From: Chitinophagaceae bacterium
GTDB lineage: Bacteria > Bacteroidota > Bacteroidia > Chitinophagales > Chitinophagaceae
Direction of reading: 5' to 3'
Assembly: GCA_016786745.1 (NCBI GenBank)
Contig: JAEUVS010000053.1
Coordinates: forward strand, 1-63,760
Length of the DNA stretch: 63,760 nt
In this document: positions 53,579-62,478 of the stretch, in pieces
Layout: every line of letters begins with the position of its first letter
How positions within the stretch are numbered: the stretch's first letter is position 1
Notes under the pieces: generated by a model
Told to the model about the DNA's origin: nothing
The model's database searches: none
What the model saw: the letters and a program-made list of their open reading frames with translations, nothing else
Translations under genes and position numbers: made by a program

Positions 53579-55606
53579 CTACTCTAATCCCATTCTTGTA
53601 AGGAGCTGCTTGTAGCGGGGACTTAAACTATTGCTGAAGAGCGGCCTTTCAACCCTCAGGTAAAGCATGATGCCATATTTTTCTTCCACTAGCTTTTCAA
53701 ATATTTTGAATGCCTCTTCGTCGTGACCCATGTAGTTCAGGATGATTGCTCCCGCGTAGAGTTTATCGTTATTCGATGGGGGCGATTGTAGTTCGTCGAG
53801 CAGTTTTTTTGCTTCTTCTTTTTTTCCATCCGCAAGCAATGTTCTGCCCAGCATACCGAGCATTACGGGCCTTCTGCCGGATAACTGGATTGCTTTCTCA
53901 AGTTCTTTTTCCGCGTTTTCATAATCCTTCAGGCGGAAGTAGCTCATACCCATCGAAAAATGTCCTTCAGCATAATCAGGCTCCAGCTCAAGTGTTTTCA
54001 TTACCTGCTGAAGCGCTTTTTTATCTTCCTGGCGGAAGTGATACACCCGTGCAAGCCCGTTACTCACGCTTGGCGATAATGGATCGAGTTCATAAGCGGT
54101 CTTCATTTCACGAAGTGCTTCATCGAGGCGAACAGTGATACCGAGCATTAGCCCATACCATTCGTGCGCGGTTGAATAACTTGGCTTCAGCTCAATGGCT
54201 TTCTTCAACGATTTTTCTGCGCCCGCCCAGTCCCAATCAATTCTGAATTTCATGTAGCCCAATGCAGCGTGTGCTTCTGCGAGCATTGAATCCAGTTCAA
54301 GCGCTTTCATCACCGCGGATCTCGCTTTCGATTCTGCCAAAGGCCGAGGTACATTTCCGTATCCTGCGGCGCCCACTAACGTATAGCAATATGCGATCTG
54401 AGTATACGGAAGAGCGAAAAGTGGATCTTCCTCAACAGATTTTTCAAAATGAATGATCGCAGCCTGGATGCTTTCGGAAGTACGTTTGTTCAGGTTGTGT
54501 TTACCAATGAGGTATTCCTGGTATGCGGTTACGTTGTTCGTTAAACTTTTATCCAGTTGCTCTTTTTCCGCCGGTGCAAGCAGCACTTTAAGTTCCTTCG
54601 CGATGCTGGTGGCTATTTCACTTTGAATAGAAAAAATATCGCTCAGTTCCCTGTCGTAATCCATCGACCACAAATTTTCCTGGTTTTCAGCATCTATCAA
54701 TTGTACGGTGATGCGTGCTTTGTTCGCGATCTTTCTAACGCTTCCTTCAAGTACTGTTCCAACACTCAGCTCCCTGCCAATCTGCGAAATATCTTTGCTT
54801 GTTTGCTTGTACCTCATTGTTGAAGTACGCGCGATCACGTTGAGACCACTGATTTTTGAAATACTCGATATGAGTTCTTCGGTCATACCATCTGCGAAGT
54901 ATTCATCATCCTGGTTGTTGCTGATATTTTTTAAAGGAAGAACAGCAAGACGGAATTTATTTTTCGGCGATGCAATCGCTCCCTGGTTCTGAATAAAGAG
55001 AAAAGACACCACAATCAGGATGATCGCCACTGAAACGCCCGCGATTAACCTTACGCGATTCGGCGATTTGGTTTTCGTTTTTGGCAAAGGAGCTAACCAC
55101 GGAAGGTTCACGCGGTAAATCTCCATCGGCATGGTAATGTTCTTCAGCTTCTCTTCTCCATATTTTGTGATGGGGTATGAAATCTTATTTCTGATTTGGC
55201 GCGCAACATCCTCCGACAGGCAGATGCCTCCCGGCTGTGCTTTCGGCTCGATGCGAGCTGCGATATTTACCCCATCGCCATGCACGTGATTATCCATATG
55301 CACTACGTCGCCGATATGGATGCCAATACGTATGCGGATGTTCCGTTCTGCTGATTCTGTTTTATTTCGTTCATGAAGCTGCTGCTGGATCTCTATGGCG
55401 CAGTTTACAGCTTCTACCGCGCTGTTGAACTCCACAAAAAAGGAGTCGCCGGCGGTTTCGATTTCATTTCCCTGGTGCTTGGTAAAAAACGGTCGCAGTA
55501 TTTCGCGGTGTTCTGAGAGAAGTTCAAGTGCGAGCGCTTCATTGCTTTGCGTTAAAGCGCTGTAGCCCACCATGTCGGTGAACATTATCGCAGCCAGTTT
55601 TCTCAT
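53579..55606 (-). CDS. Class III nucleotide cyclase with TolB/FlgO-like and TPR domains
   Basis: Residues 1-130 are a class III cyclase homology domain with both metal aspartates (Asp11, Asp54) and the transition-state pair Asn114/Arg118 (GDGVNIAARIE), so it may be active. A membrane segment follows at about 188-210. Next comes a periplasmic TolB/FlgO-like domain (FRLAVLPLKNISNNQDDEYF, about 222-360), then TPR repeats to the end (about 370-675). The purine-selecting position before GDSF is Glu50 rather than Lys, so substrate choice is uncertain. It would couple a cyclase inside to protein contacts outside. A terminator-bounded single gene. Confidence 0.88.
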   Translation of the reverse strand: MRKLAAIMFTDMVGYSALTQSNEALALELLSEHREILRPFFTKHQGNEIETAGDSFFVEFNSAVEAVNCAIEIQQQLHERNKTESAERNIRIRIGIHIGDVVHMDNHVHGDGVNIAARIEPKAQPGGICLSEDVARQIRNKISYPITKYGEEKLKNITMPMEIYRVNLPWLAPLPKTKTKSPNRVRLIAGVSVAIILIVVSFLFIQNQGAIASPKNKFRLAVLPLKNISNNQDDEYFADGMTEELISSISKISGLNVIARTSTMRYKQTSKDISQIGRELSVGTVLEGSVRKIANKARITVQLIDAENQENLWSMDYDRELSDIFSIQSEIATSIAKELKVLLAPAEKEQLDKSLTNNVTAYQEYLIGKHNLNKRTSESIQAAIIHFEKSVEEDPLFALPYTQIAYCYTLVGAAGYGNVPRPLAESKARSAVMKALELDSMLAEAHAALGYMKFRIDWDWAGAEKSLKKAIELKPSYSTAHEWYGLMLGITVRLDEALREMKTAYELDPLSPSVSNGLARVYHFRQEDKKALQQVMKTLELEPDYAEGHFSMGMSYFRLKDYENAEKELEKAIQLSGRRPVMLGMLGRTLLADGKKEEAKKLLDELQSPPSNNDKLYAGAIILNYMGHDEEAFKIFEKLVEEKYGIMLYLRVERPLFSNSLSPRYKQLLTRMGLE

Positions 55607-55645
55607 ATGAGATAAAGGTAAGTTATTTCATTTTCAGCTTTTTTA

Positions 55646-55673
55646 AACAAAAAACCCCGCCTTAGTGGCGGGG
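55646..55673 (-). terminator. Rho-independent terminator of the bi-domain oxidoreductase
   Basis: CCCCGCC (55655-55661), loop TTAGT, GGCGGGG (55667-55673); on the - strand the stem is followed by a T-run (the plus-strand A-run 55646-55654). It lies 20 bp past the stop at 55693. Confidence 0.88.
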
Positions 55674-55692
55674 CTGAAAGTTATCAGAATAT

Positions 55693-57888
55693 TTATTCAT
55701 TTGAACCGGTTCCATTCAGGATCGGCTTAATCTCATCCACCACATCTGGTGGCAAACTTAAATCCTGTGGCAGGCCAGTATTGAGACTATCAAGAATTTT
55801 TAATGTCACCAAAGTGGTTGTGTAAAGCGATTCGAACGAAATCGGCGCTTCCCTGCCTTCTTTTATAGCATTGAGAAACGCAGCCACTTCCTGCTGGTGA
55901 CCTTTACCCTGGTTGGCAATTTTTGTTTCTTTATTGTTACGGAACAATGTGCCGCTCCTGAAATCATTAATCACGAAGCTTACATTCCCGCCAAATATTT
56001 CGAGATGTTCTTTCGGCATCGCCTTGTCGCCATTGGCTACATAGGTTAAATTTCCTACAGAACCATTCGCGAATTTTATCACCACTGCAAGATTGTCCTG
56101 CGAAAGCGTATCATTCTGTGAGCCGATATTCTCAGCGTAAATTTTTACTGGTTCTCCCGCGAAATACTGCATGAGGTCGATGAAGTGACAAACTTCCCCG
56201 AGTATTCTTCCACCACCAGGCTCTCTCTGTGTCCAGTGGTCCTTCGGAATAAAACCAGCGTTTACCCGGAAGTTCATTACCAGCGGTTCACGTACTGTTT
56301 CAAATTGCTTCTTCGCAGCCACCGCCACGTCTGAAAACCGCCTGTTGAAACCCACCATTAATGTATTTGGATGAGCCTCGTAGGCTTCTTTCACCGCAGC
56401 AAGTTCTTCATATGAAAGCGCGAGCGGTTTCTCAACAAACACCGCCTTGTTATGCTTTAATCCGTCAATCACATATTTCGCATGGGTATCGTGTTGCGTA
56501 GCGATAAAAAGTGCGTTGATTTCACTATTCTTCAGGATAACACCGGCATCTGTAGAACTGTTGGCAAAACCAAATTTGCCTGCAACGTTTTTCGCATTCA
56601 CACCAGTGCGCGTAACAACTGTGTCGAGGTTGCCGATGGCTTTTGCATTCGGCACCAGGTACGATTGTGCAAAGCTTCCCGCGCCAATGAAGCCAATATT
56701 TAATTTCCCGTTTGCCGGTGGCGCAACACGTTTGATTTTGGAAGGAGCATTAACATCTTCATCGGTGTACTTAAGCAGCATGCCGATATAGGGTTGTTTA
56801 TTCTTTCCGAGGATGATATCGTAAGCTTCGGTCCCCCTGTCGATGTCGAATGTGTGGGTGATGAGTGATTTTACATCGATCATCTTCATGGAAAGCAGGT
56901 CGAGAAAGGCTTCCATATTACGCTGCTCGGTCCATCTTACATAACCAATAGGGTAGTCCTGGCCCTCTTCTTCATATTTTACATCATAACGGCCTGGCCC
57001 ATACGAACATGAAATTTTCAGTTCGAGTTCTTTTTTATAGAAGTAAGGTTCTCTCGGTATATCCATGGGCACGGCGCCTACCAGGATGATTGCTCCTTTC
57101 TTTCTAAGCAATTCCGTAGCGAGCACAATAGGATCGTTATCGGGTGCACCGGCCGTGATGATCACTTTATCGAAACCGTAGCCATTTGTAAAATCGATCG
57201 CCGAACTTTTGATATTTGGATCACGGCGGTTGAGCGCCACGGCGTATTTGTTTTTGTTGGTGAACGCAACTGATGAATCGGATATGTCTATTCCAAATAC
57301 TTTACATCCGTTTGCATGCAGAAGCTGTGTGGTGATTTGACCGAGTAAGCCGAGGCCTATCACACAGATATTTTCTCCAAGCGTCGGGTTTGCCTGGCGC
57401 ACACCCTGGAGAGCGATAGCTCCGAGTGTGGTGAATGCGGCTTCCTCAAAGCTTACGTTGTCAGGAATTTTAGCAACGAGGTTCTGTGGAACCGACACAA
57501 ATGAAGCATGCGAAGCATAGTCGGCGCCACCGCATGCCACACGCGTTCCCGGCAAAAATTTTCCGTTCGTATCCATTGACGACACAACGGTTCCTGCCGT
57601 ACTGTAGCCAAGCGCTTTCAGCGATTCGAGCTTTGTACGCACTTTCTGGAGTGTAGCCGCAAATCCTTCTTTCTTATAGTTTGCTATTACCTGTTTAACG
57701 AGGTCGGGACGTTTTTTTGCTTTCTGAATCAATGAAGCTTTTGCCACGTCAACGGTTGACTTCTCCGTTCCGGCGCTGATCAGCGAGTACTTGTTCTGCA
57801 CAAGCACCATGCCCTTCGAAATAGCCGGTATATCCAACTCGTCTATATACAGTTCTCCCGTTTTAAAATTCTGAATTAGTTGCTTCAT
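55693..57888 (-). CDS. Bi-domain oxidoreductase (MDR-type dehydrogenase + Gfo/Idh/MocA)
   Basis: The first part (about 1-370) is an MDR zinc-alcohol-dehydrogenase-like chain with the nucleotide motif VIGLGLLGQITTQLLHANGC and GAIILVGAVPMDIPRE. The second (about 385-731) is a Gfo/Idh/MocA sugar oxidoreductase with FIGAGSFAQSYLVP, the VFVEKPLALSYEELAAV block and EPGGGRILGEVCHFIDLMQY. This fused architecture is found near polysaccharide and capsule genes and probably acts on nucleotide-linked or free sugars. It ends at a strong terminator and stands alone here. Confidence 0.92.
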   Translation of the reverse strand: MKQLIQNFKTGELYIDELDIPAISKGMVLVQNKYSLISAGTEKSTVDVAKASLIQKAKKRPDLVKQVIANYKKEGFAATLQKVRTKLESLKALGYSTAGTVVSSMDTNGKFLPGTRVACGGADYASHASFVSVPQNLVAKIPDNVSFEEAAFTTLGAIALQGVRQANPTLGENICVIGLGLLGQITTQLLHANGCKVFGIDISDSSVAFTNKNKYAVALNRRDPNIKSSAIDFTNGYGFDKVIITAGAPDNDPIVLATELLRKKGAIILVGAVPMDIPREPYFYKKELELKISCSYGPGRYDVKYEEEGQDYPIGYVRWTEQRNMEAFLDLLSMKMIDVKSLITHTFDIDRGTEAYDIILGKNKQPYIGMLLKYTDEDVNAPSKIKRVAPPANGKLNIGFIGAGSFAQSYLVPNAKAIGNLDTVVTRTGVNAKNVAGKFGFANSSTDAGVILKNSEINALFIATQHDTHAKYVIDGLKHNKAVFVEKPLALSYEELAAVKEAYEAHPNTLMVGFNRRFSDVAVAAKKQFETVREPLVMNFRVNAGFIPKDHWTQREPGGGRILGEVCHFIDLMQYFAGEPVKIYAENIGSQNDTLSQDNLAVVIKFANGSVGNLTYVANGDKAMPKEHLEIFGGNVSFVINDFRSGTLFRNNKETKIANQGKGHQQEVAAFLNAIKEGREAPISFESLYTTTLVTLKILDSLNTGLPQDLSLPPDVVDEIKPILNGTGSNE

Positions 57889-57995
57889 TAGTGTGTTTTG
57901 TGTTAGAGTATGAAATTGGGCACAAAAGTATTATAGAAACATAGCTAACGCAAGTATGGGGGAATATATTTCAGATTGTTATAATAATGTGTAAA

Positions 57996-58706
57996 TCAAA
58001 ATATAGCGCGATTTATGATTTCCCCGGTGATGAGCGCTATCCCTATACTCATTAACGTGCCGATTACCAGGTATTCTGTTTTTTCCTCCGGCCTGTCCTT
58101 TTCGTTGAAGCGGATAATCCCTTTAGCAGCTATCAGCAGGCTTATCGCTGCATACTGTCCCACCAACACAAAAATGAATACGATCATCCTTTCGATGATG
58201 CCGATCCATTTTCCTGCATTGGCCAGGCTTTCAGGGTTTGAAATTTTTTCGCGCCATCTGCGTGTAAGTTGCCCGATAAGGATGCCGGCGGGTGTTGTAA
58301 GAAAGAGAACTGCGGCGGTGAGCGCCCACAAATGCGAATCGATGGTTAGTTTTTTATAGACCTCAATGGCTTGATCTTTTGGTATAAATAGCACATACCA
58401 CGAGATGATAATCACGGCTAAATGAAGAACCTGGTCAACGATAAAGTACCCGATTGCTTCACGTTGGTACGATTTCCATCCATCGATAAGTATGTGAGTG
58501 ACGAGTATGATTACCGCTACGGGCCAGTACCGGAGGCCGGCGAATAAAAGTGCTACGGCTCCTGTTACGAGTCCGTGGAGGTATAGTTTTCCGGATCCGA
58601 AATGTTTCCTGTTCCGGTCGTCGATCCAGCTTTTTGGCTGGAGTACAAAATCGGTGAGAAGGTGGGCGATAATCAGCTTCAGGAGCCAGGTTTGTTCAAT
58701 GACCAT
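57996..58706 (-). CDS. DUF3307 membrane protein
   Basis: A 236-residue inner-membrane protein with five or six hydrophobic segments, including ALLFAGLRYWPVAVIIL and VFIFVLVGQYAAISLLIA. The DUF3307 signature LLTDFVLQPKSWIDDRNRKH and ILIDGWKSY are present. Function unknown. Its start lies 11 bp inside the end of the SatD-like gene, so the two are translationally linked, as in other genomes where SatD and DUF3307 genes pair. Confidence 0.88.
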   Translation of the reverse strand: MVIEQTWLLKLIIAHLLTDFVLQPKSWIDDRNRKHFGSGKLYLHGLVTGAVALLFAGLRYWPVAVIILVTHILIDGWKSYQREAIGYFIVDQVLHLAVIIISWYVLFIPKDQAIEVYKKLTIDSHLWALTAAVLFLTTPAGILIGQLTRRWREKISNPESLANAGKWIGIIERMIVFIFVLVGQYAAISLLIAAKGIIRFNEKDRPEEKTEYLVIGTLMSIGIALITGEIINRAIF

Positions 58707-59325
58707 CAGATACGAATTGTACGATACTTTGATATTTGTTCAGGATATTTTCTATTTCGTCCCAGCGGCCGGCGGTAACATGCTGGCTGATGGTGCTTTT
58801 TGATCTGTTCAGTTTGTCGGCTACGTGTTGCTGGGAATATCCCCTGAGCAACTCGACTATAACTTCCGCCTGTTTTGGCGTCATTTGGCCGTAGATCGAA
58901 TTTATGTAATCCGACATAATGCCGAACGCATGGTTGGTCATTTTATCGTTTGTGACGATGATCAGGCGCCCGTGTGCTTTTTCCATCGAGTCGAGTGCGC
59001 GGCCCGACAGCAGGAAGGCGTCGCCTTTGGCAGTTGCCAGTGTCCTGACGGGCGCCTCAACTGTTCCCACGCCGATGCTTACGCGTACGTCGGAGATGGC
59101 TGGCGATTGTTCCGGCATTAGTCCTATAGCCGCTGTTCTGCAGAGCAGGGCGATGCGTAATGCCTGCGTAGCGTCTTTGATATAGGCCTGGAAGCTGTCG
59201 CCACGAAAAAATTCATGTTTATGGTCTGCGAGGATTTGCTGGATGAGCTTAAGGAGTTTTTTTTCCTGTGCCGGTTCCAACTGGGTGGAGTTCACGATGT
59301 CGCCGGTGATTACGGAGTGCATCAT
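58696..59325 (-). CDS. SatD-like protein with C-terminal HTH
   Basis: Residues about 1-140 follow the SatD family and resemble a small class III cyclase fold: SVITGDIVNSTQL (Asp near 9) and EFFRGDSFQAYI both keep the acidic positions, with VRVSIGVGTV later. Residues about 150-205 are a helix-turn-helix (QAEVIVELLRGYSQQHVADKLNRSKSTISQHV). The protein may therefore bind a nucleotide and act on DNA, perhaps on its own promoter, where a 7-bp inverted repeat lies just upstream. Confidence 0.85.
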   Translation of the reverse strand: MMHSVITGDIVNSTQLEPAQEKKLLKLIQQILADHKHEFFRGDSFQAYIKDATQALRIALLCRTAAIGLMPEQSPAISDVRVSIGVGTVEAPVRTLATAKGDAFLLSGRALDSMEKAHGRLIIVTNDKMTNHAFGIMSDYINSIYGQMTPKQAEVIVELLRGYSQQHVADKLNRSKSTISQHVTAGRWDEIENILNKYQSIVQFVSDGH

Positions 59326-59340
59326 TGGCTATGGTTTGTG

Positions 59341-59367
59341 CGAATATACGGAAATTCTGAATATTCG
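59341..59367. promoter_or_regulatory. Inverted repeat upstream of SatD gene
   Basis: CGAATAT (59341-59347) and ATATTCG (59361-59367) are perfect reverse complements separated by 13 nt, 15 bp before the SatD start codon. An autoregulation site is possible because the gene encodes a helix-turn-helix domain. Confidence 0.45.
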
Positions 59368-59824
59368 GTAATATACACGAACATTTTAAAAGTTAGTGTT
59401 TTTAGACGAACGCAGTGAAAAAGATAGCCGGTAAAAAAAGCAGCTTCGATGAGCTGCTTAGATAGGAAAGGTTCAAAAGCGTATGGAAAAGTTTTATAAA
59501 AATTCCGTGGTACTCGAGTGCAATTCCCGTATTAGTCCGGTATTTGACGTTAGGTTTTCGTCTCACCTTCGCTCCCGTGAATATTTATTTTCTATTCATA
59601 GATATTCTTTCTCTTGCAGAAACATTAAGCAAAAACATATTGGAAAAATTTGGAGCGTCCTCTTAAGCCGCCGGGAACGATTTAATTTTTTATTGTTGCA
59701 ACAGGAAGTTTGTCGGTTTCCAGGAATACAGATCAGTCAGGCCGTTTGCAACTATTGTTGTTGCATCATTAATTAATGAAGTCATCAGCATAACGCTTAC
59801 CCCTTATCGTTATTAAAATAATGT
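59368..59824. other. Long gap with a terminator, no gene recognised
   Basis: Apart from the hairpin at 59431-59459, this AT-rich stretch shows no convincing coding frame; the + strand frame at 59483-59776 has poor composition. It may be the 3' untranslated end of the DUF5723 transcript. Confidence 0.4.
59431..59459 (-). terminator. Rho-independent terminator, - strand
   Basis: Stem AGCAGCT (59439-59445), loop TCGATG, AGCTGCT (59452-59458), extended by one base pair, with a T-run on the - strand (A-run 59433-59439). It would end transcripts from the DUF5723 gene about 370 bp past its stop. Confidence 0.75.
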
Positions 59825-61243
59825 TCAGTAGCGCGGACATTCATACTGCCTGTTCCGCACATCCCTGTTCACTTCAAATGGACGAATAGTAAACGCTATA
59901 TACGCGCCACTCGCAAGAAAATTATTTTTAGAGAAGATATTAAGCAGGTTGTGTGTTCCTAACAGTAACGGTCCGGCTTTTACTGCTCCCCCGATCCAGA
60001 AATTACCATGACGTGTAACCTGCACAGGTGCGAAAAAACCAAGTTTTCTTGTTTCCCATCTCGGAGTTATCGCTAACAACCGCGATTCTTTCACGGAAAA
60101 TTTATTTCCGCCATTTGAAGTAAGGTTGACAGACAACTCACCGTTCACGTAAAAATTCCCCGAAAGGTACCTGTCGACATTTATCACCGCACGTGCTGGG
60201 TTCATCACTTTGAAATTTCCCGTTAGCGGGGTGTGGTTATTTACAATCGTAGCCACGCTGTCGTTGAATGAGCTTACGCCGGTAACGTGAGAAAATTTTT
60301 CCTGCAGAACAAGGCTGGTTACATCATCCCTTATAGCAGAAACCTGGCGGCTCTCGCTACTATAAACATAGTTGTTCCATCCGAGATCGAGCAGGGAAAA
60401 ACCGATTTTCCAGTCATAGTCTGCACTCTGCTCATCGAGCACGCTCGTTACATCCTGCGATTTGATGATATATTCCACGCCGAGGTCGACGGCAAAACCA
60501 GTTTTAGCCTGGGCAAAAAAATCCGATGCGTTAAACGATTCACCATCTCCGTGGTTGGCAGAATAACCATACTTCACATTTCCATTGACGATTTTATAAA
60601 CCACCTGGTCGTTTTCCTGTTCACTTACAACACCCACATCTTTCGCCTGCGCGAATCCGCCCGACATGCCACGTAAAATTTTCAAAGAAATTCCGCCGTT
60701 CAACTTTGAATCTGCCACATCCCAGAATGTTTTCGCATAGCTGCCGTATACTTCCATCCATGCAGTGCTTGCTACGTCCACCTCAATGGTTCGGTTTTGT
60801 TCATTCAGAAACAGAAAGCTTCGCGGGCCGCGTACAGAATCAGTGTAATTCACGGGGCTTGTTTTTCCCTGCACGTTGGCTCTCATATTTAATCCAAATG
60901 CGATAGCGGAACTATTATTAAGTGCAATTCTTCCATTCAGCAGGTGAACATCGCTGGTGATATCCGCATAACGTTTCAAATTTCCATTCGCTACATAAAA
61001 TGTTGCACTCGGAAAAAGATTGAACGGAAAATTCGGTCCTTTTACAACATTCGAGATTGTTTGATATTGAAATCCGACTACAGTTAGATCCCACTTGTAC
61101 GGTGAGGTAAGAATAGAAGAAGGATTATTGTAAACGCCGAGGCCGCCAGAGTAATTCGAACCATGCAGGGCGCTGTAATTCTGCGCATAGCCGGTACCCG
61201 CAATAAAAGTGGAGAGACATATCAGTAAAAGCCTATATTTCAT
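59825..61243 (-). CDS. DUF5723-type outer-membrane barrel protein
   Basis: A signal peptide (about 1-20) is followed by a 450-residue protein with alternating strands and an early NYSALHGSNYSGGLGVYNNP, typical of the DUF5723 group of Bacteroidota outer-membrane proteins. Blocks with aromatic strand ends recur (FGLNMRANVQGK, FAVDLGVEYIIK, WKIGFSLLDLGWNNYVY). The role is unknown, perhaps surface structure or a PorP/T9SS-like part. The gene has its own downstream terminator. Confidence 0.78.
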   Translation of the reverse strand: MKYRLLLICLSTFIAGTGYAQNYSALHGSNYSGGLGVYNNPSSILTSPYKWDLTVVGFQYQTISNVVKGPNFPFNLFPSATFYVANGNLKRYADITSDVHLLNGRIALNNSSAIAFGLNMRANVQGKTSPVNYTDSVRGPRSFLFLNEQNRTIEVDVASTAWMEVYGSYAKTFWDVADSKLNGGISLKILRGMSGGFAQAKDVGVVSEQENDQVVYKIVNGNVKYGYSANHGDGESFNASDFFAQAKTGFAVDLGVEYIIKSQDVTSVLDEQSADYDWKIGFSLLDLGWNNYVYSSESRQVSAIRDDVTSLVLQEKFSHVTGVSSFNDSVATIVNNHTPLTGNFKVMNPARAVINVDRYLSGNFYVNGELSVNLTSNGGNKFSVKESRLLAITPRWETRKLGFFAPVQVTRHGNFWIGGAVKAGPLLLGTHNLLNIFSKNNFLASGAYIAFTIRPFEVNRDVRNRQYECPRY

Positions 61244-61437
61244 TGAGTACCGCGACTCTTTAAGGAGATAAAACTAACAACATAACACGGTTATCAAAAT
61301 TGTGCCCGGTTAAAATTTTAAGATTTTGATAGTAAATCTCCGATAAAACGCCATCGTAGATCTAACACGCTTAAGTATAAGCATTTAGAAATTTTTAAGA
61401 ACATCATTCACATCTGTGGAAAACCTTTGCAAATAAT
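61244..61437. other. Intergenic leader between DUF5723 and the candidate ncRNA
   Basis: About 190 bp, AT-rich, between the start codon of the - strand DUF5723 gene and the + strand promoter at 61438. It should hold the DUF5723 promoter, but I could not fix a TAnnTTTG box with confidence. Confidence 0.3.
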
Positions 61438-61467
61438 TTTGTGTTATACACATACGATGCATCTTTG
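61438..61467 (+). promoter_or_regulatory. Promoter of candidate ncRNA
   Basis: TTTG (61438-61441), an 18-nt spacer, then CATCTTTG (61460-61467), one mismatch from the Bacteroidota -7 consensus TAnnTTTG. Transcription would begin about 61474. Confidence 0.5.
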
Positions 61468-61473
61468 TGTGGT

Positions 61474-61695
61474 CAAAGCAATCCAATAGTCCAAGTCCAA
61501 TTAATCCGTACCAAACTGAAAACTTTAGATCCAGTTCTTTTGAAAAACCAAATGATCCTTAATCCGAAAAACCTGAATCCGGGATCCATGAAAAACATGA
61601 AAAATCCAGTGTCCGTAACCCGCATTGGAAAACCACTGTAACTAGACCCAAAACGCAGTGAGATAAGTTGTTTCCCCGCATTTTTGCGGGGATTC
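61474..61695 (+). ncRNA. Candidate intergenic RNA with RATCC repeats
   Basis: A + strand transcript of about 220 nt is bounded by its own promoter and terminator, while both flanking genes lie on the - strand. It is C- and A-rich and poor in G, with RATCC repeated at least eight times (such as AATCCA, AATCCG, GATCCA, GATCCT), mostly in unstructured sequence. A 29-codon frame (ATG 61552 to 61641) lies inside, rich in Asn, Pro and Lys, but has no known family. A trans-acting or sponge-type RNA that pairs with GGAT(T/C) targets is an inference. Confidence 0.45.
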
Positions 61696-61700
61696 TTATT
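61674..61700 (+). terminator. Terminator hairpin after the candidate ncRNA
   Basis: CCCCGCA (61674-61680), loop TTTT, TGCGGGG (61685-61691), followed on the + strand by a T-rich tract. The - strand lacks a T-run after the stem, so it serves the + strand transcript. Confidence 0.7.
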
Positions 61701-62478
61701 TTATGGAAGTTTCCGGATTGAAATCGCGCACCACAGCCTGGTGGGGCAACTGGTAACCTGCAAGGTCGCCGTCGTAACTCGATAAACTCACGATTCCACT
61801 GAATACGGCTGAACCGAAGTAATATTTCCTGGCCACTACCTGTATCAACCTGATCTTTAAAGGATCTATCTCCATTAATTTGTTTGTATCAAAAACCGGT
61901 ACGCCATCCAGCAATACCAATGGTTCACTATCGAAGAAAACATTCTGAAACGGCGTGTTGAGCACCTCGATACGAAACCTGTTCCTCGACCTGCGCACGC
62001 GTACTTCGGCCACAAATTCGCGCAACACTTCTTCCATTGTAGGGAACCTCACATAATCATCTAAAAGATATTCTTTGTCGGCTTTCCCGAAAAATGCGAG
62101 CGTATCGCCGACCTGCCGGACCCTTCCGGAATATTTTTCTGTGTTAAATCTTTCGGCAATCGGATTGTCGAGCTCGAATGTTACGTTGCTATCTGCCAGG
62201 TTATCCACCTGGAAGATCAGTTGTCTCGGCTGATCGAGGTTTTTCAGAAGAAATGTGGCATTGCCCGACTTGTCGCTTGTGGCGGTCCTCAATTCAAAGA
62301 CAGGGCCGGGCACCGTAACGTAAGCTGTCTGGCCCGCGGCCGGCTGTCCTGATGTTTTATCAACCAGCCGCACCTTTACAGTATAAAGTGGCTTGAACGT
62401 TTCAACGGTCACCGTTTGTGCAAGCACAAAGCCATGCATGCCTGAAAAAAATATAAATATGGCTACGCATCTCCACAT
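61696..62478 (-). CDS. Secreted carboxypeptidase-regulatory / plug-like small protein
   Basis: A signal peptide (about 1-21) is followed by a regulatory-like beta-sandwich (VRLVDKTSGQPAAGQTAYVT) and then a TonB-plug-like segment (LVLLDGVPVFDTNKLMEIDP, about residue 195). Comparable MG2/plug-type partners of DUF4249 proteins are usually several hundred residues longer, so this 260-residue form may be a shortened version. The ATG 62478 overlaps the DUF4249 stop as TAATG; a longer frame to 62523 would run 46 bp into that gene. Confidence 0.7.
   Translation of the reverse strand: MWRCVAIFIFFSGMHGFVLAQTVTVETFKPLYTVKVRLVDKTSGQPAAGQTAYVTVPGPVFELRTATSDKSGNATFLLKNLDQPRQLIFQVDNLADSNVTFELDNPIAERFNTEKYSGRVRQVGDTLAFFGKADKEYLLDDYVRFPTMEEVLREFVAEVRVRRSRNRFRIEVLNTPFQNVFFDSEPLVLLDGVPVFDTNKLMEIDPLKIRLIQVVARKYYFGSAVFSGIVSLSSYDGDLAGYQLPHQAVVRDFNPETSIK

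Noticed and set aside
59483..59776. 97-aa + strand frame in the gap after DUF5723
   Set aside because: Poor composition, no family, no promoter; likely chance.
61441..61641. 66-aa + strand frame
   Set aside because: It begins before the predicted transcript start and has a low-complexity composition; treated as RNA, with a short inner frame noted.
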